Origin: Allobosea sp. BK604 | Lineage (GTDB): Bacteria > Pseudomonadota > Alphaproteobacteria > Rhizobiales > Beijerinckiaceae | Reading direction: 5' to 3' | DNA length: 64,000 nt | NCBI RefSeq assembly: GCF_004341515.1 | Contig: NZ_SLZF01000013.1 | Coordinates: 1-64,000 of the forward strand | In this document: positions 1-8,534 of the stretch, in pieces | How the letters are laid out: each line of letters starts with the position of its first letter | Position numbering within the stretch: position 1 is the stretch's first letter | Made by a program: the position numbers and the translations under genes | Notes under the pieces: generated by a model | Databases searched by the model: none | Told to the model about the DNA's origin: nothing | What the model saw: the letters and a program-made list of their open reading frames with translations, nothing else

Positions 1-144
1 GCGCCAGCCAGAGGGCGGCGATGAGCCGGGATTGCTTACGCGCCCCATCCGCCTGGCCCCGGACGACCCGGAGCAACTCACAACATACAGGATTGTTTCG
101 CTTCGCTCGCAATGACGGGGAGGCTGGTCGTTGCGGCGCGCCGC
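1..144. other. Left edge: repeat fragment, no confirmed gene
   Basis: I see no complete gene here. Bases about 85-120 contain the tail of a dispersed repeat (TCGCAATGACG end) that recurs near 20.3 kb and 37.6 kb. On the minus strand, bases 1-50 can be read as a hydrophobic N-terminus (KQSRLIAALWLA) running off the left edge. I could not find a convincing ATG or ribosome binding site for it, so it is only a possible gene start. Confidence 0.4.
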
Positions 145-828
145 TTAAGGCCGCACCGCGCTCATGACGAAATCGACGACATGGGCGCGCCGGGCCGCGA
201 GGACCTCCGGCCGGTCGAACTCGGTCTCGAGGATCACCGAGAGCGTGTAGATGTTCGAGAAGAAGAAGTAGCAGATCCCGACCAGCGTGATCCAAAGCTG
301 CAGCGGGTCGAGGCCTGGACGGACGACGCCCGCCGCCTCGCCACGCTCCAGGATGCGCCCCATCGCCTGGATGATCGCCGAGTTGAGGCTGGTGACCAGG
401 CTCGATTTCTTCAGGACCTTGGCCTTCTGGCGGTTTTCCGTCGCCAGCAGGTTGATGAAGGTCCGGTCGCGCACGAAGGAATCGAAGGTGAATTCGACGA
501 AGCTCTGCAGCGCCTTCAGCGGCTCCATGTTGTCGAGCGCGAGCTTTTCCTCGGCGGCGCGGGCCTTGAGATAGGCATTCTCCAGGACCGCCAGATAGAG
601 CAGCTCCTTCGACGAGAAATAATGGTAGATCATGCGCTTGTTGATCGAGGCGCGATCCGCGATCTCGTCCGTCCCCGCGCCCTCATAGCCCTTGCTGGCG
701 AATTCGCGGGTGGCGATGTGCAGGATGCGAGCGCGGGTCGCCACGCTGTTGCGACGACGAACCGGCTTCTCGGAGGCCTCGTCTGCCGCTGTCACCTTAT
801 TTGCATCCTTCTTGCGCACGCGCCACAT
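145..828 (-). CDS. TetR/AcrR family transcriptional regulator
   Basis: A DNA-binding regulator of 227 residues. The N-terminal 30 residues are basic. A typical TetR helix-turn-helix follows at about residues 30-75 (RARILHIATREFASKGYEGA, then the recognition-helix signature INKRMIYHYFSSKELLY). The C-terminal ligand-binding half is generic and the ligand cannot be inferred. It lies 63 bases downstream of the Bug-type binding protein gene on the same strand and may be cotranscribed with it. The ATG at 828 is the only good in-frame start, but no strong ribosome binding site precedes it. Confidence 0.9.
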   Translation of the reverse strand: MWRVRKKDANKVTAADEASEKPVRRRNSVATRARILHIATREFASKGYEGAGTDEIADRASINKRMIYHYFSSKELLYLAVLENAYLKARAAEEKLALDNMEPLKALQSFVEFTFDSFVRDRTFINLLATENRQKAKVLKKSSLVTSLNSAIIQAMGRILERGEAAGVVRPGLDPLQLWITLVGICYFFFSNIYTLSVILETEFDRPEVLAARRAHVVDFVMSAVRP

Positions 829-891
829 GACCCAGGTTCATGATCTCCTGAGCCATGTGACAAGAAAGCCGGCTCGCGACAAGCGCCGCCG

Positions 892-1875
892 TCATTCGAT
901 CGTGACATTGGCCGAGCGGATGACCTCGCCCCATTTCGCCACATCGGCGGCATGGACCTCGCGCAGCGCCTGCGGCGAGCGCTGGTTCTCCGGCGGCGGC
1001 TCGGCGCCGAGCTGCAGGAATTTTTCACGCGAGGCCGGATCGGTGATTGCCTTGAGCAGGGCGGCATTCAGCTTCTCGACCACCTCGGGCGGCGTCCCCT
1101 TAGGCGCGAACAGGGCGTTCCAGACGACCATGTCGATGCCGCTCATACCGGCCTCGGTCGCGGTCGGCACATCCGGCAGGACGGGGGAGCGCGTCGGGGC
1201 GAGCACGGCAAGTGGCCTGACCGCATTGGCCTTCACCTGCGACATCAGGCTCGTCACCTGGTCGCAGAGATAGCCGACCTGTCCGGAGACGACATCCTGC
1301 AGCGCCGGCCCGGTGCCGCGATAGGGCACGAGCGTGACCGAGACGCCGGCGCGGTTGTTGAGCAGCAGGCAGGCGAGATGCGAGGTCGAGCCGACGCCGG
1401 CATTGCCATTGGTCAGCTTGGCGGCATTCGCCTTCATGTAGTCGGTGAATTCGGAGAGCTTGGTCGCCGGCACCGAATTATTGGAGACGAGCATGATCGG
1501 CGCTGAGGCGGCGATGCCGATCGGCTCGAAATCGGTCAGCGGGTTGAAGGCGAGCTTCGGATAGAGCGCGGGCGTGAAGCTCATCGTGCTCATCGGGCCG
1601 ACCAGGATGGTATGGCCATCGGGCGCCGCCTTGGCGACGCGCCCGGCGCCGGTGGTCCCGGCCGCGCCGGCGACATTCTCGATCACGACCTGCTGCCCGA
1701 GCGTGCGCGACATATGCTCCGCGACGATGCGTCCGACGATATCCGTCGGCCCCCCGGCCGCGAACGGCACGATCATGGTGATGTAGCGGTTCGGAAAGCC
1801 CTGTTGCGCCACAGCCTGCACGCTGCCGAGCGCCAGCAGCGCGGCTGCCGAAAGCGCGATCTTCCACTTGGACAT
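892..1875 (-). CDS. Bug/TctC family tripartite tricarboxylate transporter binding protein
   Basis: A periplasmic solute-binding protein of 327 residues. It begins with a Sec signal peptide (MSKWKIALSAAALLALG, cleavage near AVAQ). The Bug signature follows: NRYITMIVPFAAGGPTD, the GAAGTTG loop, and DVPTATEAG near the C-terminus. An in-frame ATG lies 15 bases upstream; the ATG at 1875 is chosen because it starts the signal peptide. Family members bind carboxylates and related anions for TctAB permeases. No tctA or tctB is present here, as is usual for the expanded Bug family. The substrate is unknown. Confidence 0.9.
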   Translation of the reverse strand: MSKWKIALSAAALLALGSVQAVAQQGFPNRYITMIVPFAAGGPTDIVGRIVAEHMSRTLGQQVVIENVAGAAGTTGAGRVAKAAPDGHTILVGPMSTMSFTPALYPKLAFNPLTDFEPIGIAASAPIMLVSNNSVPATKLSEFTDYMKANAAKLTNGNAGVGSTSHLACLLLNNRAGVSVTLVPYRGTGPALQDVVSGQVGYLCDQVTSLMSQVKANAVRPLAVLAPTRSPVLPDVPTATEAGMSGIDMVVWNALFAPKGTPPEVVEKLNAALLKAITDPASREKFLQLGAEPPPENQRSPQALREVHAADVAKWGEVIRSANVTIE

Positions 1876-2097
1876 TATTGCCTCCTCCAATGCGTCTGGT
1901 CTTTTGCAGGAAGCTAGCGTGGGGCCTTCATCCCGTCAATTAAGTAAGTAACCAGTGAGATACAATTGAATTGCTGGCGACCCCCTCTGGGCGAGCCGAT
2001 CCGCGATGATGGGAGATCGTGGTTGTATCGAATCGTCATTCGTCGGAGATGAACAGATGGTCCGGCGGCAATTGCCGGATCGACTGCGACTGACGGG
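1876..2097. promoter_or_regulatory. Divergent intergenic region, binding-protein gene versus amidohydrolase gene
   Basis: These 222 bases lie between two divergent genes and should hold both promoters. The stretch at about 1936-1975 is locally AT-rich compared with its surroundings. I could not assign individual promoter boxes or an operator with confidence. Confidence 0.35.
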
Positions 2098-3135
2098 ATG
2101 ACTGCCATGGCCCTGCATATCCACCTGAACCAGAGCGAAGCACCGCGCGACGTGCAGGCGCTCCGCCAGGTCCTCCAGGCCGTGGACCCCGCTGCCATCC
2201 GCATGCTGGCCGTCCTGGGCAAGACCGAGGGCCCGGCGAGCCTCGAGGACCGCTCGCGCCATGAGGCCCATGAGGAGGCCGCGCGCGTCATCGAACAGGC
2301 GGGCGGCGCGGAGCTGCTGGAACGCAGCTGGCGCATCTTCTCGACCGGTTGCGAGGGCATTGCGACTCCGGTCTGCATCGCGATCGCCGATACTGGCGTG
2401 GTGGGGCAGGGGACAGAGGCGGCGGAACCCGGGATGGCCGTCGGCGCGGCGCGCTCAGCCGCCGTGGCGGATGCCGAGCGCTGCACGCGCTCGCATGTGG
2501 CGATCGCCGCAGATTGCGTGCGCCAGGCGATGGCAAATGGCGGCATCGCCCCGCAGGATGTCGATCTCGTCTTCGTCAAGTCGCCGATCCGCCAGGGCAC
2601 GGACGGGATTGGCGGGCAACATGCGCGCTCGACCGGGGCGTCGCGCGGTTCGGCCGCGCTCGGCGTGGCGGTCGCCCTCGGCGAATGCGATCTGGCGTCG
2701 CTGCCGGAGGATCCGGTGCTGTCGGTGCCGGCCTTCGCCTCGCGCACGATGGCGTTTTCCGGCACGGAGACCGATTGCGTCGAGGCCATCGTCTTCGGCC
2801 GGCGCAAGGGCGGGGATCGCGATTGGCTGGTGACGCAGGTCGTGCTGAGGGACCTGCTCGATGTCGATGCGCTCAAGCGGATCGAGAGACCCGCGGGCTT
2901 CGAGCCGCGGCTGGTCTTCTTCAAGGCGGGCATCCCCGCCGATGGCCGGCTGCGCGGGCGCCGGACCACGGTGCTGAGCAGCGAGCTGCCCGCAGACAAG
3001 CAGCTGCGGGCGGCGGCGAGCGGCTTCGTGGCGGCGATCTTCGGCGCCAGCGACACCTTCATCAGCGGGGGAGCGGAGCATCAGGGGCCGGATGGCTCCT
3101 GCCTGTGCTCGATTCTCTGGCAGCACGGGCTGTAA
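2098..3135 (+). CDS. Ring-opening amidohydrolase, barbiturase/cyanuric acid hydrolase family
   Basis: A 345-residue member of the family that opens cyclic ureides such as barbiturate or cyanuric acid. The family fold has three repeated units, each giving a Lys-Ser dyad. All three are visible: K42 (LGKTEG) with S82 (FSTGCEG), K161 (VFVKSP) with S221 (FSGTETD), and K276 (VFFKAG) with S323 (FISGGAEHQG). The GTDGIGGQHARSTGASRG block is also typical. Length matches the family. A second ATG at 2107 is an alternative start. Neighbouring pyrimidine-type genes make a barbiturate-like substrate more likely than a triazine, but sequence alone does not decide this. Confidence 0.9.
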   Translation: MTAMALHIHLNQSEAPRDVQALRQVLQAVDPAAIRMLAVLGKTEGPASLEDRSRHEAHEEAARVIEQAGGAELLERSWRIFSTGCEGIATPVCIAIADTGVVGQGTEAAEPGMAVGAARSAAVADAERCTRSHVAIAADCVRQAMANGGIAPQDVDLVFVKSPIRQGTDGIGGQHARSTGASRGSAALGVAVALGECDLASLPEDPVLSVPAFASRTMAFSGTETDCVEAIVFGRRKGGDRDWLVTQVVLRDLLDVDALKRIERPAGFEPRLVFFKAGIPADGRLRGRRTTVLSSELPADKQLRAAASGFVAAIFGASDTFISGGAEHQGPDGSCLCSILWQHGL

Positions 3136-3142
3136 GCCGCGC

Positions 3143-4114
3143 TCAGGCCGCCGAGCGGCGTCCCGAGGCGCGGTCCAGAACGAGGCCGGCCAGTGCGAGG
3201 TCGCAGCAGGCCATGCCCTGGATCACCGCGACGACGACATCGCTCTCGTTGCGCCGGATGCGCGCGGGATCGGCGGCGATCTCGCCGATATTGGCGCTGA
3301 TCCGCCCGCGCAGTTGGTCTGGTGCGATGCCGGCCTCGATCCAGCCATGCACGGAACCGATCGTGCAGGCATAGGCGAAATCGTCGACCACGAGCAGGTC
3401 GGCGCGCTCCACGATATCCGACGCGAGCTCCGGGCCGCCGCCGAGGCTGCACAGCGTCATGCCCGGCCGCAGCTGCGCGGCATGGACCAGCGGGCTCTCC
3501 GACGAGCTGCAGGTGATCACGATATCGGCGCCCTCGATCGCCTCGTCGATCGAGGCGAGGGCGCGGATCGGGCAGGCGCCGGCATTGCGCTCTGCCAGCG
3601 CCTGGGCCGTCTCGATCCGGCGTGAGACAATGCGGATCTCGTCGAGATCGAAGGCCTGCGCGAGGCCGGCCGGCAGCTCGTTCGAGATCTGGCCCGCGCC
3701 GATGATCGTCGCGATGCGGCTCTTGGGGCGCGCGAGATAGGTCATGGCGACGACGCCGGTCATGGCGGTGCGCACGCGGTGCAGCCAGGTCTCGTCGATG
3801 ACGCCGAGCACCTTGCCCGTCACGGAATCAGCGACCCAGCAGAGATCGATGGTCGACTCGCGGCCGTCGATCATGCGGTCGGCGATCAGCCGGAAGCCGC
3901 TGATGCCCTGGCTGGGCACATGGGCGCCCTTGACCTTGAAGGCGGCACTCTCCGCTGCGAGCGGTGCCATCAGCATCGCCGGCGGATTGGAGAGCACCGT
4001 GCCGACGCGGCCATAGTCGGCGTAGACGGAGCGGATGACCTCGATCGCGTCACGATGCGTGACGAGCGATCGCACGGTCACATCGTCGATCACGTTGATG
4101 GATGTCGAAAGCAA
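3143..4114 (-). CDS. Ornithine cyclodeaminase/mu-crystallin family protein
   Basis: A 323-residue NAD(P)-dependent enzyme of the ornithine cyclodeaminase/alanine dehydrogenase superfamily. The N-terminal half carries the substrate-binding lysine region (AAFKVKGAHVPSQG). The Rossmann motif IIGAGQIS lies near the middle, followed by VSRRIETAQALAERN. Members act on ornithine, alanine, ketimines or other imino acids, so the name gives the family and not the reaction. The start is TTG at 4114 with a GGAG about 10 bases upstream. It ends 7 bases from the convergent amidohydrolase gene and follows the ABC operon by 129 bases on the same strand. Confidence 0.85.
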   Translation of the reverse strand: MLSTSINVIDDVTVRSLVTHRDAIEVIRSVYADYGRVGTVLSNPPAMLMAPLAAESAAFKVKGAHVPSQGISGFRLIADRMIDGRESTIDLCWVADSVTGKVLGVIDETWLHRVRTAMTGVVAMTYLARPKSRIATIIGAGQISNELPAGLAQAFDLDEIRIVSRRIETAQALAERNAGACPIRALASIDEAIEGADIVITCSSSESPLVHAAQLRPGMTLCSLGGGPELASDIVERADLLVVDDFAYACTIGSVHGWIEAGIAPDQLRGRISANIGEIAADPARIRRNESDVVVAVIQGMACCDLALAGLVLDRASGRRSAA

Positions 4115-4163
4115 AGCTGTGAACTCCAGGCGGATTGAAGGGCCTCGCCCCGGATGGTGCAGA

Positions 4164-4186
4164 AGCCGGACGGTTCTCGTCCGGCT
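4164..4186. terminator. Stem-loop downstream of the ABC operon
   Basis: AGCCGGAC and GTCCGGCT form a perfect 8-bp stem with a 7-base loop, between the end of the ATPase gene and the dehydrogenase gene on the minus strand. There is no clear T run, so it may be a weak terminator or an mRNA-end hairpin. Confidence 0.4.
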
Positions 4187-4243
4187 GTCGCGCGTCGATC
4201 GGGGGCCAGGACATGGCCTAAATGGTAGAGACGCGGGGCGAGC

Positions 4244-5035
4244 CTAGGCGGCGCTGGCGGCGGCATCCTCGCTGACGCTGTCGCGGACATCGCCCTCGAT
4301 CAGCGACCAGATATGGTCGACCAGCTCGACGAATTTCGGATCCCGCTTCAGCCGCAGCTCGCGCGGGCGGTCGAATTCGATCGGGATCACCTCCTTGACC
4401 CGGCCGGGGCGGCGGCCGAGCACGACGACCTTGTCGGCGAGGAAGATTGCCTCGTCGATCTGGTGGGTGATGAAGAGCACGGTCTTGCGGCCGACCTCCC
4501 AGATCTTGAGCAGCTCCGCCTGCATGATCTCGCGGGTCTGCGCGTCGAGCGCGGAGAAGGGCTCGTCCATCAGCAGCACGGCCGGATCGAGCGCGAGCGC
4601 CCGGGCGAGGTTGACGCGCTGGCGCATGCCGCCGGAGAGCTGGCCCGGCCAGAAATTCTCGAAGCCGGTCAGGCCCGTCAGCTTCAGCAGCTTGCGCGTC
4701 CGCTCCGTCGCCTCCGCGTCGAGCTTGCCGTTGAGCTTGAGCCCGAGCACGGCATTCTCCCAGATCGTCTTCCAGGGCAGCAGGGAATCCGCCTGGAAGA
4801 CGAAGCCGCGGTCGATGCCGGGCCCGGTCACGCGCTTGCCGTTGACGGAGACGCTGCCGGAATCCGGCTTCTCCAGCCCGGCGATGACGCGCATCAGCGT
4901 GGTCTTGCCGCATCCGGAGGGGCCGACGATCGAGACAAATTCGCCCGGCGCGACGTCGACGGAGATCGAACGCAGCGCCTCCAGCGCGCCGAAGCGCTTG
5001 CTGACTTGATCGATGATCAATCCCGACATGGTCAC
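4244..5035 (-). CDS. NitT/TauT-type ABC transporter ATP-binding protein
   Basis: A 263-residue cytoplasmic ATPase of the nitrate/sulfonate/taurine importer class. Walker A is GPSGCGKTT, the ABC signature is LSGGMRQR, Walker B is VLLMDEPFSALD, and the switch His lies in FITHQIDEA. The GTG at 5035 overlaps the permease stop codon (GTGA), implying translational coupling. An ATG two codons inside is an alternative start. It is the last gene of the GntR-binding protein-permease-ATPase operon. Confidence 0.93.
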   Translation of the reverse strand: MTMSGLIIDQVSKRFGALEALRSISVDVAPGEFVSIVGPSGCGKTTLMRVIAGLEKPDSGSVSVNGKRVTGPGIDRGFVFQADSLLPWKTIWENAVLGLKLNGKLDAEATERTRKLLKLTGLTGFENFWPGQLSGGMRQRVNLARALALDPAVLLMDEPFSALDAQTREIMQAELLKIWEVGRKTVLFITHQIDEAIFLADKVVVLGRRPGRVKEVIPIEFDRPRELRLKRDPKFVELVDHIWSLIEGDVRDSVSEDAAASAA

Positions 5036-5847
5036 ACCCGGTTCCAGGGCTGCAGGGCGCGCTCGAGCATCTGCGCGAGCGTCGTCAGGACGAGACCGGC
5101 GAAGGCCAGGACGACGACGGCGGCGAAGAGGCGCGGCATGTTGAAGACCTCGGAGGCCTGCGCCAGCATGAAGCCGAGGCCGGCGCGGGCGCCGAACAAC
5201 TCACCCACCACGACGGAGACGATCGCCCTGCCGACGGCGAGGCGCACGCCGGCGAGGATGTAGGGGATCGCCGAGGGGAACATCACGTTCCAGAACAGCT
5301 GGACCTTCGACGCGCCGAGGCATTCCACCGTTTCCAGCAGCTTGCGGTCGGTCGCGCGCAGGCCGGCCTCGGTGTTGATGATGACGGGGAATACCGCGTT
5401 GACGACGACGACGATGACCTTCGACCAGATATCGATGCCGAACCACAGGATGATCAGCGGCGCGACGGCGATGGTCGGCGTGGCGTAGAGGCAGGCGATC
5501 CAGGGGCCGGCGACTTTCCGCGCGATCGAGCTCGAGGCGAGGACGAAGCCCATGCCGATGCCGATCACGATCGACAGCACCAGCCCGATGGCGAATTCGG
5601 CGCCGCTGACCGCCATGTGTTTCTGGAGCTCGCCGGTTCCGAGAAGTTCGGCGATCTGCACCGCGACATCCGACGGTGCGGCCAGGAAGAGCGGGTTGCG
5701 GATGATGAAGCGGGCGAAGAGCTCCCAGAGCAGCAGCCCACCAAGGATGGAGGCCACGGGCGCCAGCCAGTCGGCCTGAAACAGCCGCAAGCCTCCGCCC
5801 GGACGGCCGGCCGTTGGTTGGCCGGCCACGATCTGTTTCGCGCTCAT
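5032..5847 (-). CDS. NitT/TauT-type ABC transporter permease
   Basis: A 271-residue inner-membrane permease of the BPD_transp_1 family. About six hydrophobic segments are visible, starting at WLAPVASILGGLLLWELF. The EAA loop that contacts the ATPase is in the ECLGASKVQLFWNVMFPSAIP region. The start abuts the stop of the binding-protein gene, and the stop overlaps the ATPase start. Confidence 0.92.
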   Translation of the reverse strand: MSAKQIVAGQPTAGRPGGGLRLFQADWLAPVASILGGLLLWELFARFIIRNPLFLAAPSDVAVQIAELLGTGELQKHMAVSGAEFAIGLVLSIVIGIGMGFVLASSSIARKVAGPWIACLYATPTIAVAPLIILWFGIDIWSKVIVVVVNAVFPVIINTEAGLRATDRKLLETVECLGASKVQLFWNVMFPSAIPYILAGVRLAVGRAIVSVVVGELFGARAGLGFMLAQASEVFNMPRLFAAVVVLAFAGLVLTTLAQMLERALQPWNRV

Positions 5848-6836
5848 TACTTGCCCTGTTCCGCCGCCTTGGCGAACCGCACGTCATAGAAGGCGGTGAT
5901 CGGCTTGACCGGCTCCTTCAGGTCGCCCTCCGAGACCAGGGTCGAGCGGACGCGCTCGAGGGTCTCGTCGCTGATCATCGCGGTCGGGACGAAGCCGTTG
6001 ACCTTGAGCGCGAGATCGAGCGTGCGTGCCGCATCCTCGACCGACGAGCCCGAGGCCTTGGCGAGGATCTGGCAGGATTCATCCTTGTTCTTGGGATCGA
6101 GCAGGAACGTCACGGCGCGGTTATGGGCGCGGATGAAGGCGGCGATCTTGTCGTTGTTGCTGGCCGCCCAGGTCTTGTTGACATGGTAGACCATCATCGG
6201 GAACTCGCCGAGATAGCCAGCGACCGGGCCGAGATCGGTGAAGCCCTTGTCGATCAGCTGGAAGCTGTTCGGCGGGGAGAGCACCGACGCTTCGATGCCG
6301 CCGGAGGCGAGGGCGGCGGTGCGGTTGGCGGTCGAGCCCGAGAACAGCAGGTCGACATCCTTGGTGCCGTCGAGCTTGAAATTGCGCGCCATCGCGTACC
6401 ACCACAGGCCGGTGATGTCCTTCTGGCCGCCGACCATGACCCGCTTCGACTTCAGATCGGCCACCGACTTGATGTTCTTGGCGGCGACGAGCGAATGGAT
6501 GCCCTGAGCCAGGCTGTTCATGAAGATGACGAGGTCGCCGCCGCCGTCGATGGCGCGGAAGGCGTCGACCATGGAGGACGAACCGAACTGCGCGACGCCG
6601 GCCATGACCTGCTGGGCGGCCTTGGAACTCTGCCCGGCCTGGATCAGTTCGACATCGAGACCCTCGTCACGGAAGAAGCCCTTTTCCTGGGCGATCAGGC
6701 CAGGCCAGTTCGTCGCCGTGATGCTGCCGACGGAGAGGATGACCTTGGTCCGCTCGGCCGCAAAGCTGGCGGGGGCGCTGAAGGCGACGAGGCAGCCCAG
6801 CAGGGCGCCCAGCAAAGGCAACTTGGCACGTATCAC
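5847..6836 (-). CDS. NMT1/THI5-like ABC transporter substrate-binding protein
   Basis: A periplasmic binding protein of 329 residues with a signal peptide (LPLLGALLGCLVAFSAPASFA). The fold is NMT1/SsuA-like (NWPGLIAQEKGFFRDEGLDVELI, GVAQFGSSSMVDAFRAI). Family members bind sulfonates, nitrate, or pyrimidines such as thiamin precursors. The neighbouring cyclic-ureide hydrolase and pyrimidine-type genes make a pyrimidine-like ligand a reasonable inference, not a demonstration. The start is GTG at 6836 and overlaps the end of the regulator gene by four bases. Confidence 0.88.
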   Translation of the reverse strand: MIRAKLPLLGALLGCLVAFSAPASFAAERTKVILSVGSITATNWPGLIAQEKGFFRDEGLDVELIQAGQSSKAAQQVMAGVAQFGSSSMVDAFRAIDGGGDLVIFMNSLAQGIHSLVAAKNIKSVADLKSKRVMVGGQKDITGLWWYAMARNFKLDGTKDVDLLFSGSTANRTAALASGGIEASVLSPPNSFQLIDKGFTDLGPVAGYLGEFPMMVYHVNKTWAASNNDKIAAFIRAHNRAVTFLLDPKNKDESCQILAKASGSSVEDAARTLDLALKVNGFVPTAMISDETLERVRSTLVSEGDLKEPVKPITAFYDVRFAKAAEQGK

Positions 6837-7594
6837 GACTTCGCTCCGTGGTTCAGAAGATCGACAATCTTGCGTTCGGTCTTGCTTGCGCGCGGCCGGC
6901 CCGGCTGGGGCGCGTTCGCCGAGGGCATGACGGCCTGCGAGACATCGCCCAGCAGCTCGCTGCTGACGCCGACATGGTGCTGCAGCAGGGCGCTGACCTT
7001 ATCGAGGTCGCGCCCCAGCGCCGCTTCCAGCAATTCCTGGTGTTCCGGAACCTGCTTGCGGAACCATTCCTGCGATTTGGGGACGAGGCGGCGATAGCGC
7101 TCGGCCTGGTCGAAGGCGGCGCGCCATTGCTTCAGCAGCCATTCGCTGGCGCAGGCCGAAACCAGGGCGCTGTGGAATTCGGCATGGCATTGCTCCCAGC
7201 CATGATAGCTGCCCTCGCTGGCGGCCGGATCGAGCGAGGCCTTGGACAGGCGGCGGAAGGCCAGCACGAGCTCGGCCTCCCAGCGGTCGTCGCCGCGGGC
7301 GAGCGAGTCCGACACGGCGCGATGTTCGAAGAAGCGGCGGGCGGCGAGGATATGGGCGAGATCGTCGAGCGAGGCCTCGGCGACGCGGAAGCCGCGCTGG
7401 CCGATCTGCGCGACCAGCCCGATCTCGGTCAGTCGCACCAGCGCCTCGCGTAGCGGGCTCAGGCCGACATTGTACAGCGCCTGGAGTTCGTCGGTCCTGA
7501 GCCGTTCGCCCGGCGCGAACCGGTTCGCTTTGAGGTCGGCCCGCAAGCGATCGAGCGCATAGGCGGCCAAGGTGCTGACATCTGTTCTAGCCAT
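6833..7594 (-). CDS. GntR family regulator (FCD/FadR subfamily) of the ABC operon
   Basis: A 253-residue regulator. The winged helix is at about residues 10-75 (LRTDELQALYNVGLSPLREALVRLTEIGLV). The FCD ligand domain follows, with the metal-ligand region HGWEQCHAEFHSALV. It is the first gene of the importer operon and overlaps the binding-protein gene, so it probably senses the transported solute or a metabolite of it. An AT-rich inverted repeat lies just upstream of the start. Confidence 0.9.
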   Translation of the reverse strand: MARTDVSTLAAYALDRLRADLKANRFAPGERLRTDELQALYNVGLSPLREALVRLTEIGLVAQIGQRGFRVAEASLDDLAHILAARRFFEHRAVSDSLARGDDRWEAELVLAFRRLSKASLDPAASEGSYHGWEQCHAEFHSALVSACASEWLLKQWRAAFDQAERYRRLVPKSQEWFRKQVPEHQELLEAALGRDLDKVSALLQHHVGVSSELLGDVSQAVMPSANAPQPGRPRASKTERKIVDLLNHGAKS

Positions 7595-7843
7595 AAAAAT
7601 TTATAAATATCACGAGATATACATTTCAAGATCAATTTATGAGCGTAGCCGCCCAATCAACAGGCAGCGATGGCGCGTCGTCAGCGAGCGCGCTGTGCCC
7701 TGCGAGGCACTGCTGCAGGGAGTCCAAAAAGTTGCGGGATTGACGAGGCTTAGCGGCGCATCTGCCTCGGCGCCGAAGCCGGGGATTGCGCGCGGACGAT
7801 GCGGTCGGGGTGATCGTCGCCCCGCGTCACTATGGTGCTGTGC
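7595..7843. promoter_or_regulatory. Promoter of the GntR-ABC operon with inverted repeat
   Basis: These 249 bases have no credible gene. The part next to the GntR start (7591-7640) is strongly AT-rich in a GC-rich window and holds an inverted repeat ATATC-N4-GATAT at 7607-7620. This is a candidate autoregulatory operator. The remainder shows nothing I can identify. Confidence 0.45.
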
Positions 7844-8530
7844 TCAAGAAGAAGGCTGCCCGAGAGCGGTGCAGCCTAGGCCGGCCGGCGAGTTGCCCAC
7901 GGCGAGAATGGCGTGGGCGACATGATCGAGCGCCTCACGCGGATCGGCGCAGTCCATGGCGCCGTTGACCGATGGTGCGCCCTCCAGCGTGAAGACCGGT
8001 CGCCCGAACTGCAATGCGAATGCGATTTCGGAGAGCGTGCCGTAGCCGCCGCCGATCGCGACGAGACAACGCGCGGCGCGGGCGATCAGGGCGTTGCGCG
8101 CGACCCCGATGCCGGTGGCGATCGGCACGGTGACATAGCGATTGGCGGCCTCGGGCTCGGTGTCGGGCAGGAGGCCGATCGAGAGCCCGCCCGCAGCGGC
8201 GACGCCGCGGCAGACATCCTCCATCACGCCGGAACGGCCGCCGCAGAGCACGGTGACGCCATGCTCCGCCAGCAATCTGCCGATCGTCTCGGCGGCGTCC
8301 GACTGAGCCGGCGTCGGCTCCCGTGTTCCGATCACGGCGACCGGCGTCCGCATCGGCCTGCCGCTCTCGCGCTGGAGCCAATGCAGCGCCTGCGCGGGGC
8401 TGACCGGTTCGCCGGCGGCGGCGGACTCTTCCGCACGCCATTGCATCGAGGTCGTGTCCAGGACACGGCCTCGATCGTCGGCCAGCATGCCGCTGTCCCG
8501 GTTCAGGGTAAGACTGGCCGGCACAGTCAT
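7844..8530 (-). CDS. LOG-like (SLOG superfamily) nucleotide phosphoribohydrolase, TIGR00725 type
   Basis: A 228-residue protein. The first 60 residues are an unusual acidic extension. The LOG/lysine-decarboxylase-like Rossmann domain follows, with CGGRSGVMEDVCRG and IGGGYGTLSEI matching the two nucleotide-binding motifs. Characterised LOG and PpnN proteins cleave nucleoside 5'-monophosphates to base plus ribose 5-phosphate; this protein's activity is inferred only from fold. The ATG at 8530 is chosen because it lies 4 bases beyond the stop of the orotate phosphoribosyltransferase gene, giving a tight pair. An in-frame ATG 45 bases upstream would overlap that gene. Confidence 0.8.
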   Translation of the reverse strand: MTVPASLTLNRDSGMLADDRGRVLDTTSMQWRAEESAAAGEPVSPAQALHWLQRESGRPMRTPVAVIGTREPTPAQSDAAETIGRLLAEHGVTVLCGGRSGVMEDVCRGVAAAGGLSIGLLPDTEPEAANRYVTVPIATGIGVARNALIARAARCLVAIGGGYGTLSEIAFALQFGRPVFTLEGAPSVNGAMDCADPREALDHVAHAILAVGNSPAGLGCTALGQPSS

Positions 8531-8534
8531 TGGA

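Noticed and set aside
1..60. N-terminus of a minus-strand membrane protein (KQSRLIAALWLA)
   Set aside because: The hydrophobic reading is suggestive, but no start codon with ribosome binding site is visible and only some 15-20 codons are in the window.
2098..3135. Firm assignment as cyanuric acid hydrolase of a triazine pathway
   Set aside because: The family includes barbiturases with the same Lys-Ser dyads, and no biuret or allophanate hydrolase genes are nearby.
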